Below are positions 35,426 through 44,344 of a stretch of DNA of 64,000 nucleotides, piece by piece. This stretch comes from Paraburkholderia phenoliruptrix (GTDB lineage: Bacteria; Pseudomonadota; Gammaproteobacteria; Burkholderiales; Burkholderiaceae). The DNA lies in the NCBI RefSeq assembly GCF_902859825.1, contig NZ_CADIKB010000003.1:124001-188000 (forward strand), given 5' to 3'. The notes below the pieces were generated by a model. The model ran no database searches, was not told where the DNA came from, and worked only from the letters and a program-made list of their open reading frames with translations. The position numbers were made by a program, and so were the translations under genes. The stretch's first letter is position 1; each line of letters starts with the position of its first letter.

Positions 35426-35952
35426 AAGACCGTCCTTGCTAGCCGCATGAGTTTCGAACTGAGCGTAATGCGCCGGCGTGAAGCCTCGGTCACGTTGATA
35501 TCGAACTTCAGATGTTCGCCTTCGCGCACGAGGCGAATCACCCAGCCCTGGTCCGCGGCATCCGCTTCGCTCACGATCACGACCGGCGCGTCCGAACCGA
35601 GCAAAGCCTTGATCGCGGCGCTCACCGTGGTGCCCGTCGTCAGTACCGCCAGTTGGCAATCCGCCGCTTTTTCTCCGCGCGGCAACGGGCGAACGCGCCA
35701 CGCCTGCTTGCCGCCGTGCTTGCCGTCCAGTCTCGCGAGTGCCTGGCCGAGCGGGCTGTCCGGATCCGCGCAGACCGACAGAATGTTGTCGGCGGGGCGG
35801 CCGGCAGGCCAGTCGGTGAACTGCGCGAAGTTGAAGATGTACGCGGCCTCGAGCGCGGGCAGATCCACTTGCGCGTCGACGGATGTCTGCACGACGAGCG
35901 GGGACGCCAACACCAAACACGCCGCAATGATCTGGATGCGAACGCGATCCAT
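35422..35952 (-). CDS. YfiR-family periplasmic regulator
   Basis: A 176-residue YfiR (DUF4154) protein with signal peptide IQIIAACLVLASPLVVQTSV and the typical LEAAYIFNFAQFTDWPAG opening. Later blocks CADPDSPLGQALARL, CQLAVLTTG and LKFDINVTEASRRRITLSSK end with the family tail LMRLARTVL. YfiR in Pseudomonas represses the diguanylate cyclase YfiN in the periplasm. Here it is coupled by ATGA to a GGDEF-EAL protein and starts one base after the receptor stop, so the three probably act together. No YfiB-like OmpA lipoprotein is present; the TonB receptor occupies its place. Confidence 0.9.
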   Translation of the reverse strand: MDRVRIQIIAACLVLASPLVVQTSVDAQVDLPALEAAYIFNFAQFTDWPAGRPADNILSVCADPDSPLGQALARLDGKHGGKQAWRVRPLPRGEKAADCQLAVLTTGTTVSAAIKALLGSDAPVVIVSEADAADQGWVIRLVREGEHLKFDINVTEASRRRITLSSKLMRLARTVL

Positions 35953-35953
35953 A

Positions 35954-37993
35954 TCAGAACCCGTAGACGGCCTTGAAGAGGAAGGTCCGGCTTTGCTGCG
36001 CAACAGTCTCCTGTGTAAAGCCGGGGCCCACTGGGTCGGCGTACCGTTTGTCGGTCAGGTTATAGATCGAGAAAGACAGCTCGGCTCCGCGAATCAGCCG
36101 GCGTGTACTGAGCGTGAGGTTCGCAAGACAGAAGCCGCCTGCCTCGCCGACGGCCGCAAGACGCGACGACGTGCATTGCACTTCGAGTCCCGTCATCAAC
36201 GCATCGGCAAAAAAGGGTGCGGCGAGATTGAGCTTCGCGAGATGCCGCGGCGAATTTTGCAGCGCGGCGCCGGTGTCGGAGTCGTGAACCATCTGATAGG
36301 AATAGCTTGCGCGCAGACGCGCGAGCGCAAACCGCTGTTCATAGGCGAGTTCGGCGCCGCGCGCGGTCGCGCGGTTGACATTGCGGAACATGAAAAGGCC
36401 CGATGAGTCGAGCGTCTCGCTGATCAGATCGCGCGCGTTGTACTGAAAAAGTGAAAGCGTGGCGCGCCCCGTGGCCGATACGGCTCGCTCATAGACGAGC
36501 TCGGTCGTCGAGATATGCTCGGCTTTCAGCGATCGATTTCCCAACTGGCCGTCCGGGCCGCTGATCGCGTAGTACATCTCGTACGCATTGGGCGCGCGAT
36601 AGGCCTCGCCGTACAGCAGCTTGAAGGTGTCGCGCGGCGTGAGCTTGTAGATGAGCCCGATGCGCGGACTCAGGTTGCCGCCCGCGGCCGTCTGCTGGTC
36701 GTAACGCAAGCCCGCATTCAGCGTGAAATTCGCGGGCAGCGTGATTTCGTCCTCGATATAGACGCCGGCGCGATTGCCGCTGTGATGGTCGTCGAGAATC
36801 TGCGAGTACGGGGCGACGTTGTAGTTGTACTGATCAAGGCGCGCGTCTCTCGCGAAGTCCGTGCCGATCACGATGCGATGCTTTGCAATCGACGAGATCG
36901 TCGCGTGTACGTCCGCTCCATACCAGAGCGCATGGCTTCCGTCGACGTTGACCACGTAAGGTTGCGGACCGTTGATTGCCGGCATCCGATAGTCGTAGCG
37001 GCCCCAGTAAAGCTGCGATGCCAGCATCACCCCATCGGAGAGCGCATGCTGGTAGCTCAGGTCGAGATAGCTGTGCGTGTCCGAGACGCTGAACGGCGCA
37101 TTGAATACCGCGCCGTACGGCGCGTCGGGAATACCCTTGGTCCGGTTGCCGTAGATAAAGCTCAGCCGGAAATCGCCATAAGCGGCTTTCGCGAGAAAGT
37201 CCTGTGCGCGGTCGTAATCGAGCCGGTTTGCGATGCCGTGGTTCTGGTCCGGCGTGTCGAACTCCGGGTAATAGAGGTCCTGGCCATTGCGTCCATATGC
37301 TGTTGCCGAAAGCAGAATGTCGGCTCCGTGCGCACCGTGCCAGCCGTATGACGCACGCGCCTTCTTTTCGCCGAAGCTGCCCGCCGCGACGGCGGCTTCC
37401 GCGCCCGCCAGATCGCTGCCGCTCTTCGTAATCACGTTGATGACGCCAAAGAGCGCATTGGCGCCGTACACCGACGAACCGGGGCCCGGCACATACTCGA
37501 TGCGCTTGACGAGGTCCATGTCGAGCGGAAAGTCCGAACCGATCGGCGCCTGGTTATACACGCCGTCGTTCGTGCGAATGCCGTCGATCAGCAGCAGGAA
37601 GCGGCTGTTGTAGTCGCCGGGTCGCTGGAAGCCGCGCGCGCCGAGGTATTCGTATGATCGATCGTTCGTGACATACAGGCCGGGCAGCGAGGCGAGCGCG
37701 TCCGCCAGCGTGCGCCAGCCGAATTGGCGGATGTCGTCGGCGCTCAGCACGACCACTGCGGCCGGGGCCTCGGTGACGGACTGGTCGAAACGCGACGCGG
37801 TATTGACTGTCACCTCCATGAGTGCTTCCAGCGGCATTGCGGCCAGCTCGGCCGTCTCCGGGACCGGCGCCATACCGCCGGCGGTTCTGTTGTCGGCAAA
37901 TGCGCCGGGCGAACAGAGCGTCGCCAGTCCAGCGACCGAATAAATGACCAGGCGGTGCGTAATGGAAGAGTGAACGCGCGTAATGGGAGCCAT
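35954..37993 (-). CDS. TonB-dependent outer-membrane receptor coupled to YfiR/c-di-GMP module
   Basis: A 679-residue TonB-dependent receptor. Signal peptide about 1-33 (VAGLATLCSPGAFA). The plug domain covers about 60-165 with APAAVVVLSADDIRQFGWRT, LLLIDGIRTNDGVYN and VYGANALFGVINVITKSGSD. A 22-strand-type barrel follows, ending in the expected aromatic residue (LFKAVYGF). The plug is close to the FepA/BtuB pattern but cargo cannot be read. It is the first gene of an operon with yfiR-like and GGDEF-EAL genes (1-base gap, then ATGA overlap). Such receptors next to YfiR and GGDEF genes suggest ligand-dependent control of c-di-GMP rather than simple uptake. Confidence 0.92.
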   Translation of the reverse strand: MAPITRVHSSITHRLVIYSVAGLATLCSPGAFADNRTAGGMAPVPETAELAAMPLEALMEVTVNTASRFDQSVTEAPAAVVVLSADDIRQFGWRTLADALASLPGLYVTNDRSYEYLGARGFQRPGDYNSRFLLLIDGIRTNDGVYNQAPIGSDFPLDMDLVKRIEYVPGPGSSVYGANALFGVINVITKSGSDLAGAEAAVAAGSFGEKKARASYGWHGAHGADILLSATAYGRNGQDLYYPEFDTPDQNHGIANRLDYDRAQDFLAKAAYGDFRLSFIYGNRTKGIPDAPYGAVFNAPFSVSDTHSYLDLSYQHALSDGVMLASQLYWGRYDYRMPAINGPQPYVVNVDGSHALWYGADVHATISSIAKHRIVIGTDFARDARLDQYNYNVAPYSQILDDHHSGNRAGVYIEDEITLPANFTLNAGLRYDQQTAAGGNLSPRIGLIYKLTPRDTFKLLYGEAYRAPNAYEMYYAISGPDGQLGNRSLKAEHISTTELVYERAVSATGRATLSLFQYNARDLISETLDSSGLFMFRNVNRATARGAELAYEQRFALARLRASYSYQMVHDSDTGAALQNSPRHLAKLNLAAPFFADALMTGLEVQCTSSRLAAVGEAGGFCLANLTLSTRRLIRGAELSFSIYNLTDKRYADPVGPGFTQETVAQQSRTFLFKAVYGF

Positions 37994-38338
37994 GACAGCC
38001 GATAGATCTTGGGGGAACGCTCCTCGAAATGGATCGTCACCTTTTTGTTATCGGCTGACGGAGGCGAAGCTTGATAGCGGCACGGCCGCCGCCGCAACGC
38101 GTAGCGCGGCCACGAAGTGTGGGTGGCGGGCGAGACGATTGTAAAAAGGGGCATGGAGAGGTCGCTTTTACGCGACGCAAACACGCGTGAAAGCGGGACG
38201 GCGATGCTCGTTTTAATGCGCTTCCCCTGCGTTTGTAGCGCGCCCGGCATGGGTTTCGGCGGTTTTGGACGGCTCGCGCGAGACGGTCCGGCACGGCGCT
38301 TGCTCTTTCCGTTATTTTTACTGCTGCCCGCCACGTCC
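37994..38338. other. Intergenic region upstream of the TonB receptor operon
   Basis: A 345-base divergent gap. It must contain the receptor operon promoter and possibly that of the small gene at 38339. I see no inverted repeat of note, no clear Fur box and no convincing -35/-10 pair. Open frames crossing it have no protein-like features. Confidence 0.3.
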
Positions 38339-38587
38339 ATGCGACAGACTTTCTCACCTCAAGCCCTCGGCTCCATGCGACAGGCGATGATCGAACGAGA
38401 CCTCGCCCATATCGAACACGTGCTGCTGCACTCGCATGCGAGCGCGCGCGACAACTCCGCTTTACCTCTTAGCTACTGGCACGACCGCTTGCGCCGCATC
38501 AAGGACGGCGGCCAGCTGTGGGGCGTGCATCTTCGCAAGATCGACAGCTTGCAGCGTGTTCTCGACGCCGAGCTTTCGCCGGGTTAA
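38339..38587 (+). CDS. Small hypothetical protein (82 aa)
   Basis: Reads MRQTFSPQALGSMRQAMIER onward, charged and helical, with SYWHDRLRRIKDGGQLWGVH and a C-terminal LRKIDSLQRVLDAELSPG. No signal peptide, membrane segment or known motif. The ATG at 38339 was chosen because upstream codons of the same frame (from 38117) are Arg/Pro-rich and look non-coding. The gene is isolated on the plus strand between the receptor operon and the YqjD-like gene. Function unknown. Confidence 0.55.
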   Translation: MRQTFSPQALGSMRQAMIERDLAHIEHVLLHSHASARDNSALPLSYWHDRLRRIKDGGQLWGVHLRKIDSLQRVLDAELSPG

Positions 38588-39001
38588 CCCTGTCTTCGTG
38601 AGTTCTTTCGACACGGCTTGAGCGCGGCTCGTCGAGCGCATCACCGAGTGTCGTGAATTGCCCTGGTTGCGCGAATGCGTTCATTCATGCATTCGCGGGT
38701 CGCGGACTATTTGCGTTTTTGCTTTTCGCTTTTGCCCTGCGCTTTTGTCTTGCGTTCGGCCTCGCGTGCAACGCGCGGGTCTTACTTCATCGTTTCTCTT
38801 CTATTTAGTCGTTCACTTCTCCACTGCTTTTGTTTCGCGCGCGCCGGCATGACTCGCGGCATTGTCACGTGCTGACCAGGCGGCTCTTCCTCACGCGTTC
38901 GCGCGGCGCGCTTCTTGCGGCGTGACGGCAACGCATGCCGGAGCTCCGGCTGCGCGGCCAGTGCCGTGCACCCTCGTGCGCGCAAACCACGGAGAGCAGA
39001 C
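38588..39001. other. Intergenic stretch with pyrimidine-rich tract
   Basis: This 414-base gap contains a 9-base perfect hairpin (38670-38697, listed separately). It also contains a T/C-rich plus-strand stretch (about 38708-38850) in which short units such as GCTTTT and TTTTGC recur, unlike the GC-rich surroundings. It probably includes the promoter of the YqjD-like gene. No gene is supported here. Confidence 0.4.
38670..38697 (+). terminator. Candidate terminator hairpin downstream of small gene
   Basis: CGCGAATGC (38670-38678) and GCATTCGCG (38689-38697) are perfect inverted repeats with a 10-base loop, about 80 bases after the small gene, with T-rich sequence from 38709 on. The T-run is not immediate, so it could equally be an operator or attenuator. 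Confidence 0.4.
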
Positions 39002-39283
39002 ATGGAAACAGGGAAAGTAGAAGGAACGGTGAAGGAAATCGGCGGCAAGCTGGAACAGACGGCGGGTGAAATGCTCGGTGACACCGGCACGCAAATGGCC
39101 GGCACCGCGCGGGAACTCGGTGGCAAAGCTCAGCAGGTGTGGGCCGATCTCGCGGACGTCGTGCGCGAGACCACCACCGAGCGGCCCTTCACCGCGCTTG
39201 CCATCGCAGCTGCCGCGGGTTTCATACTCGGTGCGCTGCGCTCGGCGACTGCGCGCGATGTGCGCGACAGGGAATACCGTTAG
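39002..39283 (+). CDS. YqjD/ElaB-like DUF883 membrane-anchored protein
   Basis: A 93-residue protein. A helical N-terminal part (GKVEGTVKEIGGKLEQTAGE, CsbD-like start) leads to RETTTERPFTALAIAAAAGF, a single C-terminal membrane helix with small-residue packing, then a short basic tail. ElaB/YqjD proteins of this type tether ribosomes to the membrane in stationary phase in E. coli. The genes that follow are YqjE-like and YqjK-like, the same order as E. coli yqjDEK, which supports the call. Confidence 0.8.
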   Translation: METGKVEGTVKEIGGKLEQTAGEMLGDTGTQMAGTARELGGKAQQVWADLADVVRETTTERPFTALAIAAAAGFILGALRSATARDVRDREYR

Positions 39284-39390
39284 ATACGGTTGGCACAGAG
39301 CCGATTGCATCGTCCGATGAAGCGCTCGCCGCCGGCCGGCACATCCGGCGGCGAGCGCGCGCGACGGCAACTGCTGGCGGGAGATACACG

Positions 39391-39765
39391 ATGTCGATAC
39401 ATACCAAGGTGAGCCAGTGGCGCAACGTGGCGCGCTTCTGTTCCAGTCGAGCAGTCGACTACGCCGAACTCCTCGCGCTCGAACTGGACGAGGCCAAAGC
39501 GCGGCTGGTACGCGAGGTGATCGCGATGGTGGTGCTCGCGGTGGCCGCCATGTTCACCCTCTCTTTTCTTTGCGTGGCCATCATCGTCACGGCGTGGAAT
39601 ACGCCCTACGTCGTGGCTGTCGCGTGGGGCGTCGCCGCCGCGTGGCTGGTCATCTCGATCATCACCTTCGCGATGATGAAGACGCAAAGGCCCGCCGAGC
39701 CGCTACACGTGCTGCGCGACGAAGTGTCGAGCGATCTCGAAGCCCTGAAGGATGCCCTGAAATGA
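39391..39765 (+). CDS. YqjE-like phage-holin-superfamily membrane protein
   Basis: A 124-residue protein with a soluble N-terminal helix (SRAVDYAELLALELDEAKAR) and two adjacent membrane helices (AMVVLAVAAMFTLSFLCVAI and VAVAWGVAAAWLVISIITFA). This matches the YqjE/Phage_holin_3_6 family. GGGAG precedes the ATG. The stop overlaps the next ATG as ATGA. Role unknown; commonly co-expressed with YqjD under stress. Confidence 0.82.
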   Translation: MSIHTKVSQWRNVARFCSSRAVDYAELLALELDEAKARLVREVIAMVVLAVAAMFTLSFLCVAIIVTAWNTPYVVAVAWGVAAAWLVISIITFAMMKTQRPAEPLHVLRDEVSSDLEALKDALK

Positions 39766-40064
39766 AACACGATCCACGCTGGCATCAGGAACACCGTGCG
39801 GCCATTCTTCAGCGCATGGCGACATCGCGAGCGCAATTGCTGGCCGCGAATCTCGCGCTGCGCACGCCGCGTCGAGCGATGAAGGCCGGCGTGCCGGCCG
39901 TCAACGTAATGACCTCGCTCGCCGATACGCCCTACGTGGCACTGGTGCTGGCGGCCGGTCTCGCCGCCGTGCTGCTCGGACCGCGCAAGGCGATCGGAAC
40001 GCTGGCACGCACCAGCGTGATGGCGTGGCTCACCAGGTCCGCGCGAAGCGTGTTCCAGCATTGA
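39762..40064 (+). CDS. YqjK-like small protein
   Basis: A 100-residue protein with a basic helical N-terminus (HQEHRAAILQRMATSRAQLL) and a hydrophobic segment TPYVALVLAAGLAAVLLGPR. Position and coupling (ATGA) to the YqjE-like gene match E. coli yqjK, although sequence similarity itself is weak. Probably inner-membrane associated; function unknown. Confidence 0.72.
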   Translation: MKHDPRWHQEHRAAILQRMATSRAQLLAANLALRTPRRAMKAGVPAVNVMTSLADTPYVALVLAAGLAAVLLGPRKAIGTLARTSVMAWLTRSARSVFQH

Positions 40065-40215
40065 CCCATGACGCGGTGCGTCGATACGGGCGCCGCGAAT
40101 TTACAAGCGCGATGTAGCAACGGTCGCGCGACGCCGTTCGCGCGGCGCGCTCCTGCTTATGCGCAGGTCCGGAGCCCGCCCGGGAGCACATCAACCGTAC
40201 AGTGCGGAGGAATAT

Positions 40216-41385
40216 ATGAAGGCGCTCAGGTGGCATGGCAAGAAAGACATCCGGTGCGACACCGTGCCGGATCCGAAAATCGAACATCCACGCGACGCGA
40301 TCGTCAAGGTGTCGAGCTGCGCGATCTGCGGCTCCGATCTCCATTTGTACGGCGGCTTCATGCCCGGCATGGAATCCGGCGACATCATGGGTCACGAGTT
40401 CATGGGCGAAGTGATGGAAGTCGGCAAGGAGAACACGGCGTTAAAGGTTGGCGACCGCGTGGTCGTGCCGTTCACGATCATCTGCGGCGAATGCGATCAA
40501 TGCAAACGCGGCAACTTCTCGGTATGCGAGCGCAGCAACCGCAACAAGGACATCGCCGACAAGATGTTCGGCCACACCACGGCGGGCCTTTTCGGCTATA
40601 CGCATCTGACGGGCGGCTATCCCGGCGGGCAGGCCGAGTTCGTGCGCGTGCCCTACGCGGATAAAACGCATGTGAAGATTCCGGACGGCCTCACCGACGA
40701 GCAGGTGCTGTTTCTCGGCGACATCTTCCCGACGGGCTGGCAAGCGGCGGTGCAATGCGATATCGAACCGACGGACACGGTCGCGATCTGGGGCGCGGGG
40801 CCCGTCGGGCAAATGGCGATCCGCAGCGCCGTGCTGCTCGGCGCGAAGCAGGTCATCGTGATCGACTGCGTGCCCGAGCGTCTTTCGATGGCGCGTGCGG
40901 GCGGCGCGGTCACGATCGACTTCAAGGAAGAGAGCGTGCTCGAACGGCTGAAGGAACTGACAGGCGGCAAGGGTCCGGAAAAATGCATCGACGCGGTGGG
41001 CATGGAATCACACGCCACGCGCTCGCTCGACGCCATGTACGACCGCGCGAAACAGGCCGTGATGCTCGAAACCGACCGCCCGCATGTGCTGCGCGAAATG
41101 ATCTACGTGTGCCGTCCCGCCGGAACATTGTCGGTGCCGGGCGTGTACGGCGGCTTGCTCGACAAGATTCCGTTCGGCGCGTCCATGAACAAGGGGCTCA
41201 CCTGGCGCATGGGACAAACGCACGTGAACCGCTGGACCGACGACCTGTTGCGACGCATCCAGGAAGGGCAGATCGATCCGTCGTTTGTGATCACGCATAC
41301 GGTGTCGCTCGATGAAGGTCCGCGCATGTACAAGACGTTTCGCGACAAGGAAGACGGCTGCATCAAGGTCGTGCTCAAGCCTTGA
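40216..41385 (+). CDS. Zinc-dependent alcohol dehydrogenase (formaldehyde-dehydrogenase-like)
   Basis: A 389-residue medium-chain dehydrogenase. Catalytic zinc region [15 protein letters not shown] and [16 protein letters not shown]; structural zinc Cys set [15 protein letters not shown]; Rossmann motif [15 protein letters not shown]. The pattern fits the glutathione-independent formaldehyde dehydrogenase/threonine-dehydrogenase-like subgroup common in stress islands. GGAGG lies 5-6 bases before the ATG at 40216. It follows the yqjDEK-like set on the same strand after 151 bases. Substrate not determined. Confidence 0.9.
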   Translation: MKALRWHGKKDIRCDTVPDPKIEHPRDAIVKVSSCAICGSDLHLYGGFMPGMESGDIMGHEFMGEVMEVGKENTALKVGDRVVVPFTIICGECDQCKRGNFSVCERSNRNKDIADKMFGHTTAGLFGYTHLTGGYPGGQAEFVRVPYADKTHVKIPDGLTDEQVLFLGDIFPTGWQAAVQCDIEPTDTVAIWGAGPVGQMAIRSAVLLGAKQVIVIDCVPERLSMARAGGAVTIDFKEESVLERLKELTGGKGPEKCIDAVGMESHATRSLDAMYDRAKQAVMLETDRPHVLREMIYVCRPAGTLSVPGVYGGLLDKIPFGASMNKGLTWRMGQTHVNRWTDDLLRRIQEGQIDPSFVITHTVSLDEGPRMYKTFRDKEDGCIKVVLKP

Positions 41386-41474
41386 GTGCCTGTTCGGTCG
41401 AACACGCAGACGTGCTGCACTTTTGACTACCGGAGCGGCCTCGCGCGCCGCTCTTCACCACGAAGGTGATGTGA

Positions 41475-42086
41475 ATGGAATCTCGTAACGACTCGAAGCA
41501 GGATGGCGCTCGCGCGCTGAAGGACAAGTTGCCGCAGCCGGATTCGGTGGCGCGCGGCCTCGGCTGGTTCAGCATTGCGCTGGGTGTCGCTGAGCTCGTC
41601 GCACCGCGCATGATGGCGCGCGTCGCCGGTGTGGAGACAGGAAGCGGTGCCATGCGTTTCTACGGACTGCGTGAGATCGCGTGCGGCGTGGGCATTCTGG
41701 CGTCGCGCAATCCTCGGCCGTTCCTATGGGCGCGTGTGGGCGGCGACGCACTCGACCTCGGCACGCTGGCACTATCGTCGAAACGGTTGAGCGCGCGCGA
41801 CCGGCAACGCGCGAGCGTCGCGGCCGCCAACGTCGCCTGTATCACGGCGCTCGACGTCTACGCGGCGAAGTGCACGGCTAACGCAGCGAGCGTGCCGCCG
41901 GTCGACTATAGCGACCGCACGGGCTTTGGCCGCTCGCCGGATGCCATGCGCGGCGCCGCGCTCGCGGACTTCGAAACGCCACGCGACATGCGCACGCCCG
42001 AGGCATTGGCGCCCTACACGCGCGGCGAGCCGTCGTCTGCGCGAACGGAAGCGGGCCGCATCGGCAGCGCCAACAACGGCGCATGA
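41475..42086 (+). CDS. Small membrane-associated hypothetical protein
   Basis: A 203-residue protein with two or three moderately hydrophobic segments (LGWFSIALGVAELVAPRMMA, FYGLREIACGVGILASR, VAAANVACITALDVYAA) and a disordered polar C-terminus. It resembles the short membrane proteins often found near cyclase/dehydrase or ADH genes in Burkholderiaceae, but I cannot name a family confidently. GAAGGTGATGTGA precedes the ATG. It lies 89 bases after the alcohol dehydrogenase, same strand. Confidence 0.65.
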   Translation: MESRNDSKQDGARALKDKLPQPDSVARGLGWFSIALGVAELVAPRMMARVAGVETGSGAMRFYGLREIACGVGILASRNPRPFLWARVGGDALDLGTLALSSKRLSARDRQRASVAAANVACITALDVYAAKCTANAASVPPVDYSDRTGFGRSPDAMRGAALADFETPRDMRTPEALAPYTRGEPSSARTEAGRIGSANNGA

Positions 42087-42143
42087 GGGTGCATGAGGGC
42101 GAAGAGCGTACCCGTCAGCGCACCGGGTACGGCACGCATCGGT

Positions 42144-42401
42144 TCACGCGGAGAGATCATCCTTACCCGTGGGATGACCTTTCGCGCCGCCCGGTTCGAG
42201 ATCCGGATCGACGTGATCGTGCTCGGGCGTGTAGGGCCCCTGTGACGGGTGATCTTTTCCCTTTGGAATAAGCGTGGCGTCCATGTTGCCATGCGGGCGC
42301 TGTTCGACCGTGCCGTCGGACTTCACCTTGACGTCGCCATCGCGCAGTTGTTCGCGCCGCTGGTCCGCGCGTTCGACGGGATCGGACGGTTCCTGATTCA
42401 T
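42144..42401 (-). CDS. Small hydrophilic hypothetical protein (85 aa)
   Basis: A very hydrophilic, probably disordered protein: VERADQRREQLRDGDVKVKS, then HGNMDATLIPKGKDHPSQGP and HDHVDPDLEPGGAKGHP. It has an excellent AAGGAG ribosome-binding site 7-8 bases before the ATG at 42401, which supports translation. Low-complexity charged composition recalls stress-related hydrophilins, but no homology is claimed. It is divergent from the RecQ-type gene. Confidence 0.65.
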   Translation of the reverse strand: MNQEPSDPVERADQRREQLRDGDVKVKSDGTVEQRPHGNMDATLIPKGKDHPSQGPYTPEHDHVDPDLEPGGAKGHPTGKDDLSA

Positions 42402-42428
42402 CGCTTTCTCCTTTTGGTGGATTCACGC

Positions 42429-42451
42429 ATTCGTTCATGCACATGACGAAT
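42429..42451. promoter_or_regulatory. Imperfect palindrome in divergent gap before recQ-like gene
   Basis: ATTCGTTCATG (42429-42439) and CATGACGAAT (42442-42451) are inverted repeats with a single-base bulge around CA. They lie in the 194-base gap between the small hydrophilic gene and the helicase gene. Possible operator; no regulator is suggested nearby. Confidence 0.35.
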
Positions 42452-42595
42452 CGAGCAAGCGCGATACCCGCGGCGCGCGTGAGGCCATGCCTGCCTCCGA
42501 GTGCTGCACGTGAATTGCTGTACTGAAGATACGCTTCGACTCCTCTTTCACTTCACCGCAGGCAGTTGCGCCTGCAAGGACGCCCGCTTCCAACC

Positions 42596-44344
42596 ATGAC
42601 AGTCGACCAACGGCTTCGCAGCATGCGCAAGACCATGCGCGACATGTTCGGCATCGCCCGTTTGCGCGCGGGCCAGGAGGACATCATCCGCAGCGTGTTG
42701 CAACACCGCGACACGCTCGCCACGATGCCGACCGGTGCCGGCAAGTCGCTGTGTTATCAGTTGCCGGCGCTGCATCTGGACGACATGACGCTCGTCGTCT
42801 CGCCGCTGATTGCGCTGATGAAGGACCAGGCCGACAAGCTGCTGGCGGCGGGCATCGACTGCACGCTGGTCAACAGTACGCTCAGGAGCCGCGCCGAGCG
42901 CGAAGCGCTGCAACGGATCGCAGCGGGCCACAGCGGCATTGTGTTCGTGACGCCCGAGCGTCTTGCGCAGCCCGCGTTCATCGAGACATTGCGTGCGCGG
43001 CCGGACAATCGTGTCGGCCTTGTCGTGGTCGATGAAGCGCACTGCGTGTCGCATTGGGGACACGATTTCCGCCCGGCGTTTCTGGAGATCGCGGCCGCGG
43101 TCAAGGCGCTGGGCGAACCGCCCGTGCTCGCGCTGACCGCAACGGCGACGCAACGCGTGATCGACGATATCGTGCATTCGCTGGCGTTGCGCGACCCGCG
43201 CGTGGTTCGCACGGGCACGTATCGCGAGAATCTGCGCTATCGCGTCGTGCAGGTCAGCACGGCGGGCGGCAAGGACGGCGCGGCGCGTGCGATGGCTGCG
43301 AAGTGCGAGCAGTTGTCGAAGCTCATTGCGTCCCTTGCCGGCGCGGGCATTGTCTACGCAGCGACCGTGCGCGACGTCGATCGCATCTACGGCTGGCTCG
43401 CGGAAGCGGGCGAATCGGTCTCGCGCTATCACGGCCGGATGGCGGCCGCGGCGCGCGAGGAGGCGCAGGAGCAGTTCATGTCGGGCGCGACCCGTTTGAT
43501 GGTCGCCACCAACGCGTTCGGCATGGGCATCGACAAAGCGGACATACGCTTCGTGATTCATTACCAGATACCCGGGAGCCTCGATGCGTACTATCAGGAA
43601 ACGGGCCGCGCGGGCCGCGACGGCGAGCCCGCCGACTGCGTGCTGCTCTTCGATCTGAACGATAAGCGCATTCAGCAGTTCTTTCTGGCGGGGCGCTACC
43701 CGAGTGTCGAACTCGCACAACGCGTGTATGACGCGTTGGCGGCGCGGCTTCGCGAAGAACCCAAAGGCGTCACGCTGAAGGCGCTCAAAGACGCGTTGCC
43801 CGAGGTCGGCGCAGGCAAGCTGGAAGTCGCGCTGAACATGCTGCTCGACGCACGCGTGGCGGGCCGCGACCGGCAGCGCCGCTATCGTCTGCGGACGCGG
43901 GACGACACGCGCGAGTCCGCACGCGACACGGTGGAGAAGGCCGCGCAGCAGTTCGAACAGATGAGCGCGCACGACAGGGAAACGCTGCAGGCGATGCTCG
44001 ACTACGCGCAAACCGGGCAATGCCGCTGGCGCGCCATTCTCGACTATTACGGCGACACGCCTGCTGTGGAGCGCTGCGGCGTGTGCGACAACTGCGTGCG
44101 TCCGCCACAGATCGATATGGCACCGGACGCGATCGTTGCGGGCGCAACTTCAGCCAACGAGGCCGCGCCGCGCAAGAAGAAAGAGCCGGAAAAACCGCAC
44201 GTCTGGGCACCCGGCGATGCAGTGCGCGTGCCGCGTTACGGCGCCGGCGAGGTCGCGCTGGCGAGCGGCGAGCAGGTGGCCGTGCAGTTTCCGGACGGCA
44301 GCACGCGCACGTTTCTCGCGAGCTACGTGAGAGCCGGCCGCTGA
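42596..44344 (+). CDS. RecQ-type ATP-dependent DNA helicase (no HRDC domain)
   Basis: A 582-residue superfamily 2 helicase unwinding 3'-5'. Motifs: [16 protein letters not shown] (I), [15 protein letters not shown] (II), LTATAT (III), [17 protein letters not shown] (V) and [10 protein letters not shown] (VI). The zinc-binding region keeps four Cys (GQCRW and RCGVCDNC). The winged-helix part is followed by a linker ([10 protein letters not shown]) and a short SH3-like tail [20 protein letters not shown] in place of HRDC. It is therefore a RecQ paralogue rather than the canonical RecQ. Start 42596 is the first ATG; a TTG further up is unlikely. Its end overlaps the convergent UDP-xylose synthase gene by 22 bases. 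Confidence 0.9.
   Translation: MTVDQRLRSMRKTMRDMFGIARLRAGQEDIIRSVLQHRDTLATMPTGAGKSLCYQLPALHLDDMTLVVSPLIALMKDQADKLLAAGIDCTLVNSTLRSRAEREALQRIAAGHSGIVFVTPERLAQPAFIETLRARPDNRVGLVVVDEAHCVSHWGHDFRPAFLEIAAAVKALGEPPVLALTATATQRVIDDIVHSLALRDPRVVRTGTYRENLRYRVVQVSTAGGKDGAARAMAAKCEQLSKLIASLAGAGIVYAATVRDVDRIYGWLAEAGESVSRYHGRMAAAAREEAQEQFMSGATRLMVATNAFGMGIDKADIRFVIHYQIPGSLDAYYQETGRAGRDGEPADCVLLFDLNDKRIQQFFLAGRYPSVELAQRVYDALAARLREEPKGVTLKALKDALPEVGAGKLEVALNMLLDARVAGRDRQRRYRLRTRDDTRESARDTVEKAAQQFEQMSAHDRETLQAMLDYAQTGQCRWRAILDYYGDTPAVERCGVCDNCVRPPQIDMAPDAIVAGATSANEAAPRKKKEPEKPHVWAPGDAVRVPRYGAGEVALASGEQVAVQFPDGSTRTFLASYVRAGR

Noticed and set aside
38117-38338. N-terminal extension of the small gene at 38339
   Set aside because: Upstream codons are low-complexity and lie in the receptor promoter region; the conserved-looking part begins at 38339.
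38708-38850. T/C-rich tract as a possible horizontally acquired fragment
   Set aside because: Too short and without genes or mobility signals; more simply explained as a promoter or untranslated region.
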